DNA from: Chara braunii
Taxonomy: Eukaryota; Streptophyta; Charophyceae; Charales; Characeae
NCBI GenBank assembly: GCA_003427395.1
Contig: BFEA01000096.1
Coordinates: 1,811,929 to 1,875,928 of the forward strand
DNA: 64,000 nucleotides
Direction: 5' to 3'
In this document: positions 54,620-64,000 of the stretch, piece by piece
Position numbering within the stretch: the first letter of the stretch is position 1
Layout of the letters: each line of letters opens with the position of its first letter
Program-made: the position numbers and the translations under genes
Notes under the pieces: generated by a model
What the model saw: the letters and a program-made list of their open reading frames with translations, nothing else
Database searches by the model: none
Told to the model about the DNA's origin: nothing

Positions 54620-55879
54620 CTACCGTCTTGTACCGCCTTTGGGAACCCTGCTTGAGCCGTCCCCTAAAAAAGGCCGACTCACAGATTGCGCCTGCGCGGA
54701 CGCGGGGTTTCTTCTTCCGTTCGGAAGACGGTATACCAGCTCCAATCTCCCAGCCTCAGGGCATTCCAGAACTTGCTCCCTCAAGGCCTGGATGGCATCC
54801 GGATCCGCCATCTCATGTGTGGCCACCAAATCCATGGCCTTTCCGACGTCCGATAGGCTAAGGAAAAATTCTTTCACCTCTTCTTCTCCTTCCGGCTCCA
54901 CCCGAAGTCTTCGGCGCTCGCCCTCCGATTCTTCGATCGTGAAGGATCCTGGGTTGGGTCGGTTCCTTATACTCCTCGTTCCTGTATTTCTGCAGGTAAT
55001 TATCTCGTAATTCCCGCAGGCAGGGTCACAGAGGAGGAGGATCAGAGTACCGTCATGCTTGTTGAATATCACGGTTTCTGTCCTACTAAAAAATGACCTC
55101 CCTAGGAGGATCCCATGGTCCACGTCTGACATGATGAAGAAGCAAGCTCGGACCTTCACCTTTCCAACCTCGATGAGTACATTCGAGGCTGTCCCACAAA
55201 ACACGGCCTCGCAGCTGGCACCGCGCAAAATACCGCAGTCAGATCGGTCTATGTCTAGCCCGAATCTGATAGCATCCGCCTCCCAGATGATGTTCATTTC
55301 CGCCCCGGTGTCCACCATTGCTGCACACTTGGAGCCTTTCACCACTAAATCCACCCTGCCACAGGCCACGCACTTCCAATCCATTTTCGTGCCCGACTCC
55401 GCCCACTCTGTCTCCTTGGGCAGGATCGTACCCAGATGGATGTTGGGCACCAAACGCCGCAACAACCTCCCTTTCAATTCATCGCGGAGTCGCAAGGCTG
55501 ACGCTAGGATTTCCTTCAGGGTCATGAGGTCATTATGCCCTTCCAGCAGCCGGTCAATCACTTTCTCTACATCAAATCCCTCCTCCAACCGAACCGCGTA
55601 TTTCTTCTTTTTGGGTGGTGCATCACGTATGACCGGCTCGGCCTCTCCCCTGGTCCCCTTTTTCCTTGCCCGCTGCTCCGCTCTCTGATCCTCTTCTCGG
55701 CGCAGCCTCTCGTCTTCTTCTTCTTTATCATCGTCGTCCTCCACTTTCACGGCCTCTTTCCTTCTTCCCGGTTCGGGCTCCCTCCTCGGAGGCTCTTGGC
55801 TGGCACTGGCCTTGGCTTGATTCCTAGTTCGCGCTGCTTGTGCCAGCCGGGCCTGCGGGGTGAGGGGTCTCCCCATCAC
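54620..55879 (-). pseudogene. Element D protease polyprotein segment
   Basis: An open 419-residue minus frame. The N-terminal half is highly charged (KVEDDDDKEEEDERLRREED). YAVRLEEGFDVEKVIDRLLE and DELKGRLLRRLVPNIHLGTI follow. The aspartic protease core starts CAAMVDTGAEMNIIWEADA (catalytic D-T-G near 55,310) and continues GILLGRSFFSRTETVIF. A TAG at about 55,891 separates it from the preceding frame; the plus-strand copy at 62.6 kb has CAA there, so this is a recent nonsense change. Confidence 0.9.
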
Positions 55880-55885
55880 CCCCGA

Positions 55886-56263
55886 CTATGGGCTAGACCC
55901 TACCACATTTACTTCGGGTCGCCCAGGCGCTGATTCCGGGCCGGAGTCGTACAGGAACACGTTAGGGATGCTAGACTTCCATTCCCTCATCTCCTCACAG
56001 AGGCCTACCAACTTTTGTTGGTACCTTCCTATCTTATCCAGTAGGTCCTCCATTTTCCCCAATAAGACGGATGACGATTCCATCCTCCTTTCCTCGTCTT
56101 CATCATCCGATTCGATGATTATGGGCTCTTCCCTCTTACTTCCTCCACGTGGTCCTTGAGTCACCTCCTCGTCGCTCCCCACTTCCTCTACCCCAATCGG
56201 TGGTTCCTCCTTTTCCTGCCATAGCCTGAACGTGGCAGGGGGTGGCGGCCCGACTGTCGCCCT
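55886..56263 (-). pseudogene. Element D Gag-Pro linker after the UGA
   Basis: Same frame as Gag, directly after its UGA. It reads ATFRLWQEKEEPPIGVEEVG, then SDDEDEERRMESSS, LLGKMEDLLDKIGRYQQKLV and NVFLYDSGPESAPGRPEV. It is conserved in the copy at 62,209-62,640, which argues that readthrough of the UGA, or a separate start, expresses pro and pol. Confidence 0.75.
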
Positions 56264-57803
56264 TCATTGGGCCTCCACTCTTACTCCTCCAAGCCTTCTG
56301 TCAATGACCTCCCCAAACTGATCGTAAATCTTCCCATCCATAGTGGAGGAGATCAGCCCGTTCCTCTCGTCTTCCCGTCTTATGTTACAAAACCTTATGG
56401 TGTGGCCTTGCTGGTCACAATGCTGGCAAATGGCCGTCTTCCAGTCAAAACGGGGTCTCCCATACCCCTGACTTCCCTGATCCCCCTGGCCTTGATACCC
56501 CTGGCCTTGGTACCCTTGGCCTTGATTCCCCTGGCCTCGGTACCCGTGACCTTGGTTTCCTCGGCCTTGACTATTCCATTGTCCTCCCCTTCCGCCACCA
56601 TTCCTGCCTCACCCCCTTCCTCCACCCCTCCCTCTATTGCCTTGATTGCCCTGCTCCTGGTTCCCACCTCCAGCCACGCTTCCCTGTGAACTGGGAGCAG
56701 GTGACGGAGGCGGGGCCACAGGCTGGGCCTGGGCTGCGGGGTAGATAGGTGGCGGCATACTCATTTGTCGTCCGGCTACTGGCGGCGGGCTACCCCATGG
56801 CACAATTGCATTGATCATCGGCCTGGGCCACTGTCCGTAGGAGCGTGCCCCTCCTTGCGAGGGGCCCGCCTTAGACAAGGGCACCACCGCACTTGGAGAA
56901 GCTGCCGCCACTGCCTGAGGTGCCTGCGCTTTTCCTGATCCCTGTCCGCCCTGCGCCAAGTTACGCACTTTGCGCTGGGCCTTCGTCAGGTGCTGCGGCA
57001 CCGGCACTTCCTCTTCCCAGAGCTTCTCCTGAACAGCCTCCTCTACCACCGGCTCCTTTCCTTTTACTCGGACAGCTGTCACTACCCTCCTCTGCACCAC
57101 CAGCTCTGTCGCATACCCCAGCTGTGCCAATACGTCTGTAACAATCCTTGTTACCCCCGGGGTCCCAGAAGTGGTCGCATCTCTTTTCTTTCTCTTCTGC
57201 CTTTGCAGGCGTACCTGACGTTGCTCCACCTGGTCCAAACATCCAACTTCCACCCCTCTGTCAATGGTGGCCCAGGTGAGCTTAGTGCTACCTCCTCCAT
57301 GTCTTGTTAACTCAATGGCCTCCGATGCCGTGAGTAGCCCCAGAAAAAAAGCGCACTGCGCCTCCTCTGAAATCCCATGGACCTTCCGTTCCTTTTTCTT
57401 GAACTCCTGGACAAAAGCCCCTATCGTCGTAAAATCCTCCTTGTTCATCGCCTCCAGGTCCGCGGTGGTCAGCAATCCATCCCACAGGCGGTACTTCCTT
57501 TGTATCCCCTCCTTGAACCTTTCCCAACCACCTTGGGCCGCATCTATAACTTTCTTCACCTCTTGATGGTAGCTGTGGAGGACATACTGGAGGATGCGTT
57601 GAAACTTCAAAACGTCCGACCGCCCAACCAAAGCTTGTTCTACCCGCTCCAGCCATTCAGAGACTCTTTCTCCACAAAAAATGGAACGTGTCGACCTTAG
57701 GGATATTGCTCGGGTTCCTTTCATGCCGGTCAATGGGCGCGATGAGGTCATCGAGCGTCAGGCCCTTCTTGGGAGCACCCGATGCACCGCCTGTTTCAGG
57801 CAT
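56264..57803 (-). pseudogene. gag: Element D Gag with CCHC zinc knuckle
   Basis: The start is the ATG at 57,803 (MPETGGASGAPKKGLTLDDL), which follows a splice acceptor. A one-base insertion in a T6 run near 57,675 shifts the frame. The remainder reads ERVSEWLERVEQALVGRSDV, YVLHSYHQEVKKVIDAAQGG and FKKKERKVHGISEEAQCAFF, a retrotransposon Gag capsid region. Then come a Pro-rich segment and a GQGNQGQGYQ repeat tail. After one internal TGA (near 56,610) the knuckle reads CQHCDQQGHTIRFC. Gag ends EAQ-UGA at 56,264-56,266. Confidence 0.88.
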
Positions 57804-57830
57804 CTTGACTGCCTCTTCTTTTCAAGCTTC

Positions 57831-58022
57831 CTGACAAGAGAAAAACAAACACATTCCCTTGTTCAACATTACACCTTGTGCAGTCTAATCCACCGGTTCT
57901 TACCTAACTCTTACTACATACTTTACTCAATACTAGCACAGTCGCCCCTCATAATTTCCCCTACCTCGGGAAGGTAAACTTTCTCATCTACACTTCGTCA
58001 CTCATTATTTTTTCTCCTTACC
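57831..58022 (-). promoter_or_regulatory. Candidate leader intron of element D
   Basis: On the minus strand GAAG/GTAAGG at about 58,021 is a near-consensus donor 86 bases after the primer site. TTGTTTTTCTCTTGTCAG ending at 57,831 is a strong acceptor 28 bases before the gag ATG. A second donor-like TAG/GTAAGA lies near 57,904. The first donor could serve both the gag acceptor and the ORF3 acceptor at 51,491. Confidence 0.55.
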
Positions 58023-58107
58023 TTCTCATCATTTCTTTATGTCTTTTCTCATTCATTTCTCATACCCGGATGTCGTTCCACCAGGGACAACGGTAGGCTT
58101 TCCGTTA

Positions 58108-58125
58108 TCCCCGGCAACGACTCCA
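58108..58125 (-). other. Element D primer-binding site (tRNA-Asp-like)
   Basis: Minus-strand TGGAGTCGTTGCCGGGGA lies two bases after the LTR end CTCGACA. It differs at three of 18 positions from TGGCGCCGTTGCCGGGGA, the tRNA-Asp-complementary site of Athila/Tat-type elements. Confidence 0.8.
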
Positions 58126-58127
58126 CC

Positions 58128-61100
58128 TGTCGAGCGCATCGGTCCGGCACCGCACCAGGGCAGCGAGGGACCCTCCCAGCCGCGTCACGCAGGAGTTGGT
58201 TTAAAATCCTCCGTCGCAATGTACATGGAGCTTCCTTAAGCCGCTCCGGCCGAGTGCGCCAGCCATACTTCTCGCGAGGCCCTACGACAGGAAAGGGCCT
58301 ACGCGAGGCACAACCTACCTCCACCTTATGGGAGCTGTCACCTCCCTTCGGTGAGCGTATCCTCGCCGAGCTACCAGTCCACAGTACGAAAGCTAATCAG
58401 TTGCAATCGCAAAGGTGGACCAGCCGAGGGCGTTTCTCGTTCGCTGTAGCATAGGGGGTACGCGCAGTAATACGCCTCTATTGAACCCGCACGCGAACCG
58501 ACATCATGGAGGGCTGAGGTCCTAAGCGTGACTCGTCGTCGGTCGACTAGGACGCATCCCACACACCACGCGCACACCACTTTACGAACACAAAAATAAA
58601 ACCCATACACAAAAATACGAGATAACACAATATAAACAACGCGACAACCCTCCTAGCCCCTCGGTAGTCGCCCCATAACTTGCTGATACAGAAATCAGAT
58701 AGGCGTCACGCGCGAGACTTAATATAAATCCGTGTGGACACAGGGTTATCGCATATCGACTCGCAATGCAAACGTGCGCAAGCGTTCGCAATGAGGGCGT
58801 ACTATGTGGTACCCATGCTCACGCGATCCCTGTTAATAGCGAGGGTCGCGTTCGACACTCAAGTGTCGGCTGACACGCGCCTTGAGGGTTAATCTCTCGA
58901 CGCTGGACAACCGCCATGCGCGGTTGAAGACCACACCCTCTTCTGCGCTCTGTGTAGACGGGTTGAGTAGACAGCTTTAAGTTGTCGTGGCGGTCGAACA
59001 TCAAGGGGTTTGACTTTGACGGCTGCCACGGACTATAACGTCCAACTACAAAAACTCCAAAGAGCAAACGATAAGGAATGGGCCGAAGGTTCCCCGCCTT
59101 ATAAACAAAATTATAGCCCTGGGGTACCCTCCCTTTTTTCGCGCGGCGTTGACGGCCTATAACAATCTCAAAGATTTGCCCATATGTGTCGATCCCTTTC
59201 TAATCCCATAACTCTTTACACACTAGCGCGACAAAACGTCGCGCGCGGGATTTTAATATAAAGTCGCGCAGCCGAGGGCCTATCACATACCAACCCGCAA
59301 TGCAGGTGTACGCATGCAGTCGCAACGATGGCGTACTATGTAGTGTCCATAATCAAGCGGTCCCTCGTGCATCCAAGCGCTGCTTATGACACTCAAGTGT
59401 TAGACTCGAAGTGTCGTGAGGGTCTGATCCTTCACGACATTGCACGACTGAAGGAATAGCCGTGCGGCCGCCACGAGACGTCCGGCCTTTGGTCTGAGCG
59501 TCTCGGTAGGTAAGGCAAATAGGCTATGCTCGAGGGAAAACCCCTTCCCTTCAGAGCCTAGGGCTTGGGATGTCCTGGACAAGGACCTCGAATCCCAGCC
59601 CAGGACCAACGTCCGACTAAGAAAAATCCTTAAGAAGTAAAACCAATAAAGGGAAGGGTTTTCCCTAGGCCTCTTAGTCTTAACCCTGGAGCAGGCTTTT
59701 AATACGGGGCCCTTTAGCCAATGCAAGTATTCATCCCAGGTATACCCATATACACACATATAAAACAGGGGGAAGTATGTGACGATCACTTCTCACAGTC
59801 TCATTAGGGTCCCTCACAGCTATACGTATATATGTGGTTGCAGGCAACCACATCCTGAATCTGATTCATAGCACATACCTGCGAATCACATCAACGAGTC
59901 GATCGACAGCCCACGCACTACACGGAGTCAGCCCCAACCATCTGCAACACTCATACCCCTCGCTTTAGCCATGCAAACCCCAATCTCCTGTCTAACCACA
60001 CCTTAATTAAAATACTTAGTACCTTTGTTAAATGGCCATTCAATAAAAGTCCGGGTGAAACCATAACGAAACAATGAAAATCACCAGGGCTAAAGTCTTT
60101 TAGGTTGGGTGTGGAGGGTGAGTTGGAATTGAGTCGTAAACCGACGAATCGGCAACCGACCTGTTATCAGTGATACAGATAATGACCCTCAAGGGATCAA
60201 GCTGAATCTAGTCCTAACCTTGAATCAAACAACCCGAAGGACCAGTAACATAAGATAGGTCAAATGCCAGGCTAAATCGTCAACATATGGGGGATAAACC
60301 TCCATAGCACACCTCCTTATAATACTCTCTAGCGTCACCTGTCGAAAATAAACTAACTCCTCTGAAAAATAGGAAATTTAAACTAACTCCTCTGAAAAAT
60401 AGAAAATTTCGGCAGCGCTTTCCGTAGGAAAAGTGCCCTCTCAGAATTTATATAAGCCCAAATATGAAATCAGAAATAACCCTTGAATCTCCAAAGTCCA
60501 ATTTTGTCTAATTCCCTGAATTAGCAAAATTTTGGGCAGCACTCTATTTAGAAAAAGGGGCTTCTCATAATTTTACTAAGCCATATATGAAATCTGGACA
60601 AGTCGAACCTTTTGAAAAGTCGAAAATTTGATTAACTCCCCGAATTAGTAAAAATTTGGGCAGCACTCCCTTTACAAAAGGAGGCTTTCCAGATTTTTAA
60701 TAAGCTAGATACAGCGAAAAAACAAGTCAAGCTTTGGCAAGCCAAACTTTTGACTAACTCCCTGAATTAGCAAAAATTTGGGCAGCACTCCCTTTAGAAA
60801 AGGAGGCTTTCCAGATTTTTACTAAGCTAGATACAACGAAAAAACAAGTCAAGCTTTGACAAGCCAAACTTTTGACTAACTCCCGGAATTAGCAAAAATT
60901 TGGGCAGCACTCTCTTTAGAAAGGAAGGCTTCCCAAATTTTTACTAAGTCAGAAAGACAAGTCAAGTTTGGACAAGGCAAAAATTTGATTAGCCCTTTGG
61001 ATTTGTAGAAATTTCGGCAGCGCTTCCCGTAGAGAAAGTGACTTGCAAAGATTTATACAAAGCCAAGTATAAGAAAGGATCCCTGAAAATACGAGAATTG

Positions 61101-62157
61101 ACCTAAGTAAAAAAAACTTAGCTCAGAAAATGCAGGAATTGAAATTAACTCCTATGGCTCTAGCACGTGGCGAGCGACTAAAGCAACTACCTATCAAACT
61201 GAAACTCAGACAAAGTAGTAGCCTCACTCAGTCATATGCAGGCCAAACCACAAAGGTAAGTATTCTTACCTTCCCAAAGTCAACCTGAACAAACAAAATT
61301 TCATGATCTCTCAATGATTTAACCCTTTGTACCCGGCTTACATAAGGTATAGGTCAGGCATCCTTAACTTACAGAACAGCTCAACTTAGCCAGACCTAGA
61401 GTCGGAATACTAAACTTATAGAGCGTTCTGACTTCGCCAAATATACACAAACAGAGGGTACAACTACTTTTCTCTTCTTTGGGCACATGACTAGACCACT
61501 CTAGTCGCCCTGGACTGTTTAAAGTATCCAAGTTATATATACTTATCTTTACCTTTGTCTTCTAAGGCTGCATATGACTGAACTAACTTAAGTTCAGCCT
61601 GCCACAGTTTACCATCAATTCTATTCTTACTTGTACTTTATTCAAGTTGTGATACGGCTATAGTCAGACCACCTAAACTTATAGAACAGTCTGATTAGCT
61701 CGTTCTTAGATAGAGTAGTGATAAGGTATAGCCAAGTTATAACCATTGGGTTCCAGCATGTGCGAGGCTTTGAGCCAGACCCCCTGAACTTACAGAAGGG
61801 TCTTAACTCTCTGCCAGATTCGTTTCTATCTGAGCCATTATGTGTGTGGCATCGAGTCAAACCCCCTGAACTTACAGAAGGGTCTGCCTCTTTGCCAAGA
61901 TTAATTCTTCAGAATAAAGAGGAGGAAGGGACGGAGCTACCTGAACTTACAGAACAGCTCGGTCTCCTCGTTCAGAAACCAAAGAAACAAGTAAAATCCC
62001 AATGAAAACAAAGCAACCCAAGGCACCAAAACTTATTGAGCGCCCCGAGTCCTTGAAAATCAAGCACAATCAAACCCTTCACAGGTCAGAGCAATCAGAC
62101 CACCTGAACTTACAGAACAACCTGACCCTCCATGCAAACCATATCACTGGGTCTCCC
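58128..62157 (-). repeat. Element D 5' LTR (truncated at its outer end)
   Basis: Direct repeat of 38,971-42,985. It includes an insertion near 59,680 (CTTAACCCTGGAGCAGGC) absent from the other LTR. The 123 bp array (60,355-61,075) and eight or nine AACTTA hairpins (61,360-62,157) are present. At 62,157 the LTR stops within the ninth hairpin and joins a plus-strand gag-pro fragment. Confidence 0.88.
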
Positions 62158-62545
62158 CAGGAAGCCATTGACAGAAGGCTTGGAGGAGTGAGGGCGAAAG
62201 CCCAATGAAGGGTGGCAGCTGGGCTGCCACCCCCTGCCATGTTCAGGCTATGGCAGGAGAAGAAAGGACCGTCGGTGGGGATAGAGGAATTCAGATTATG
62301 ACAGGAAAAGGAAGAACCACCGATTGGGGTAGAGGAAGTGGGAAGCGATGAGGAAGTGACTCAAGGGCTGCGAGGAGGAAGTAAGAGGGAAAAACCCATA
62401 ATCATTGCGTCAGATGACGAGAATGAGGAAGAAGGGATGAAACCTTCGTCCGTCTTGCTGGGGAAAATGGAGGACCTGCTGGATAAGATGGGGAGGTACC
62501 GACAGAAGTTGGTGGGCCTCTAGGAGGAAGTGAGGAAATGAAAGT
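62158..62545 (+). pseudogene. D-family Gag end and Gag-Pro linker, plus strand
   Basis: It begins in the Gag frame with IDRRLGGVRAKAQ and a TGA at 62,206-62,208, the same stop as element D. The linker reads PPPAMFRLWQEK, a duplicated FRLWQEK-like stretch, VGSDEEVTQGLRGGSKREK and LLGKMEDLLDKMGRYRQKLV. TAG and TGA replace a Cys and a Trp codon of element D near 62,521-62,540. Confidence 0.85.
62206..62232 (+). promoter_or_regulatory. Gag UGA followed by a perfect hairpin
   Basis: CAA-UGA-A is followed by GGGTGGCAGC (62,210-62,219), loop TGG, and GCTGCCACCC (62,223-62,232), a 10 bp perfect stem starting one base after the stop. The open frame continues into pro. This suggests stop-codon readthrough. 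In element D the stop is kept but the stem is eroded. Confidence 0.6.
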
Positions 62546-63573
62546 CCAACATCCCCAAGGTGTTCCTCTACGACTCTGGTCCGGAGTCAGCGCCTGGGCG
62601 ACCCAGAGTAAATGTGGTGGGGTCGTGCCCACAATCAGGAATAATGGGGAGACCCCTCACTCCGCCGGCCCGGCTGGTGCAGGCAGCACGAACGAGAAAT
62701 CAAGCCAGAGCCAGCGCCAGCCAAGAACCTCTGAGGAGGGAGCAGGAACCAGGAAAAAGAAAGGAGGCTATGAAAGTGGAGGATGACGACAATGAGGAGG
62801 AAGAGGACGAGAGGCTGCGCAGGGAGGAGGATCAGAGAGCGGAGCAGCGGGAAAGGAAAAAGGGAGCTAGGGGAGAAGCCGAGCCGGTCATACGTGACGG
62901 ACCGCCCAAAAGGAAGAAGTATGCGGTTCGATTGGAGGAGGGGTTTGACGTGGAGAAAGTGATCGACCTGCTGCTGGAAGGGCATAATGACCTCATGACC
63001 CTGAAGGAAATCCTAGCGTTGGCCCCGCGACTCCTCGATGAACTGAAGGGGAGGTTGTCGTGGCGCTTGGTGCCCAACGTCCATCTGGGCACGATTCTGC
63101 CCAAAGAGGCAGAGTGGGCGGAGTCAGGCACAAAGATGGATTGGGAGTGCGTGGCCTGCGGCACGGTGGATTTAGTGGTAAAAGGCTCCAAGTGTGCAGC
63201 AATGGTGGACTCCGGGGCGGAAATGAACATCATCCGGGAGGCGGATGCGATCAGATTCCGGCTGGATATAGGCCGTTCTAACTGCGGTATTCTGCACGGA
63301 GCCAGCTGCAAGGCCGTATTTTGTGGGACAGCCTCGAATGTACTCATCGAGGTTGGAAAGGTGAAGGCACGGACTTGCTTCTTCATTATGCCGGACGTGG
63401 ATCACGGAATCCTCCTAGGGAGGTCATTCCTAAGCAGGACGGAGACCGTGATATTCAATAAGCATGACGGGACGTTAATCCTCCTCTTATGCAATCCTAC
63501 CTGCGGGAATTACGAGATAATTACCTGCAGGAACACAGGGCCAAGTAGTATAAGGAACCGGCCCAATCCATAA
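62546..63573 (+). pseudogene. D-family protease segment, plus strand
   Basis: Open frame parallel to 55,9xx-54,9xx of element D: VFLYDSGPESAPGRPRVNVV, the acidic region, FDVEKVIDLLLEGHNDLMTL, CAAMVDSGAEMNIIREADAI (D-S-G catalytic motif near 63,208) and GILLGRSFLSRTETVIF. CAA replaces the TAG found in element D. It ends at TAA 63,571 where element D reads Gly or Ser. Confidence 0.9.
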
Positions 63574-64000
63574 TCATTCATGATTGAAGAGTTGGAAGGT
63601 GAGCGTCGGAGGCTCCGGGCAGAGCCCGAAGCAGGAGAGAGGGTGGAAGCATTTTCTCTCAGGCTGTTTGATGTTGGGAAGGCCATGGACTTGGTGGCCG
63701 CGCATGAGATGGCAGACCCGGATACCATCCAGGCCTTGAGGGAGCAGGTTCTGGAATGCCCCGAGGCAGGAAGGTTGGAGCTGGTATATCGGCCCCCCCG
63801 GCAGCGGAAGGAACCCCGCATCAGCACAAGCACAATCTGTAAGTCGGCCTTTTTTAGGGGACGGCTCAAGCAGGGTTCCCAAAGGCGGTACAAGACGGTA
63901 GACAAGAAGTGCCGTCCGGTTTCCATCCTCGTTACAGAGGACGAGGAAGCATATTACGAAAAGGAACGAGGGTTGATACGGCGAATGAGAGAGAGTGCTT
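63574..64000 (+). pseudogene. D-family protease-RT linker, plus strand, running off the window
   Basis: Same frame after the TAA: SFMIEELEGERRRLRAEPEA, KAMDLVAAHEMADPDTIQAL, QVLECPEAGRLELVYR, then YKTVDKKCRPVSILVTEDEE and KERGLIRRMRESA at the edge. It is more continuous than the element D copy, which is frame-shifted here. Confidence 0.85.

Larger units (their letters stand above)
38971..62157 (-). mobile_element. Element D: giant LTR retrotransposon with a third ORF
   Basis: Direct repeats of at least 4 kb (38,971-42,985 and 58,128-62,157) flank minus-strand gag, pro, RT, RNase H, integrase and a further Gag-like ORF. On the minus strand the upstream repeat ends CTCGACA at 58,128, then two bases, then a tRNA-Asp-like primer site. 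The element is at least 23.2 kb. Its 5' end is cut at 62,157, so full LTR length is unknown. Stops and frameshifts in every ORF show this copy is dead. Confidence 0.85.

Noticed and set aside
55059-55688. 209-codon plus-strand ORF
   Set aside because: Antisense of the element D protease frame, which has the D-T-G motif and a conserved second copy.

Overview
The window looks like repeat-dominated nuclear DNA of a plant-lineage eukaryote. GT-AG-type splice sites, plant-style retrotransposon primer sites, long microsatellites and runs of N all fit a draft eukaryotic assembly. The Gag and Pol proteins resemble families I associate with charophyte algae such as Chara; that organism guess is inference. 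Only one host gene is visible, a FkbM-type methyltransferase exon with a broken tandem copy. Most of the rest is nested, decayed LTR retrotransposons and their by-products.

Layout: 1-1.4 kb is GC-rich DNA with an inverted LTR fragment. 1.7-6.4 kb holds a tandem duplication of a FkbM methyltransferase exon, each copy followed by a degenerate ~120 bp repeat array. 7.6-23.9 kb is a minus-strand Ty3-type element (A), split by a complete plus-strand Ty3-type element (B, 9.04-18.8 kb), a tRNA-headed poly(A) insertion (19.75-21.43 kb) and a solo LTR (23.28-23.78 kb). 23.9-28.1 kb is the 5' LTR, primer site and decayed gag of a plus-strand element (C). 28.1-38.97 kb has almost no recognisable coding DNA, but contains a tRNA-Asp-type primer site followed by a strong hairpin. 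38.97-62.16 kb is a giant minus-strand LTR element (D) with direct terminal repeats of at least 4 kb, gag, pro, RT, RNase H, integrase and a third ORF. 62.16-64.0 kb is a second gag-pro fragment of the D family on the plus strand.

Element B is structurally near complete: LTR with TGTTAC/GTAACA ends, initiator-Met primer site, gag, a canonical -1 frameshift signal, pol with a chromo-like tail, polypurine tract, 3' LTR and a target duplication. It has nonsense and frameshift lesions in pol and an assembly gap at the RT active site.

Element D is the most unusual object. A third ORF after integrase carries a Gag-like N-terminal region and a C-terminal CCHC zinc knuckle. It is preceded by a splice acceptor, and a candidate donor lies just after the primer site. 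The LTR contains a 123 bp tandem array and a dispersed array of about eleven hairpins that keep an AACTTA loop while their stems change. The stretch between ORF3 and the recognised LTR carries a U6 snRNA-like sequence and a tRNA-like sequence in the element's sense. Gag and pro are separated by a UGA that is conserved in two copies, one of which has a perfect 10 bp hairpin one base after the stop.
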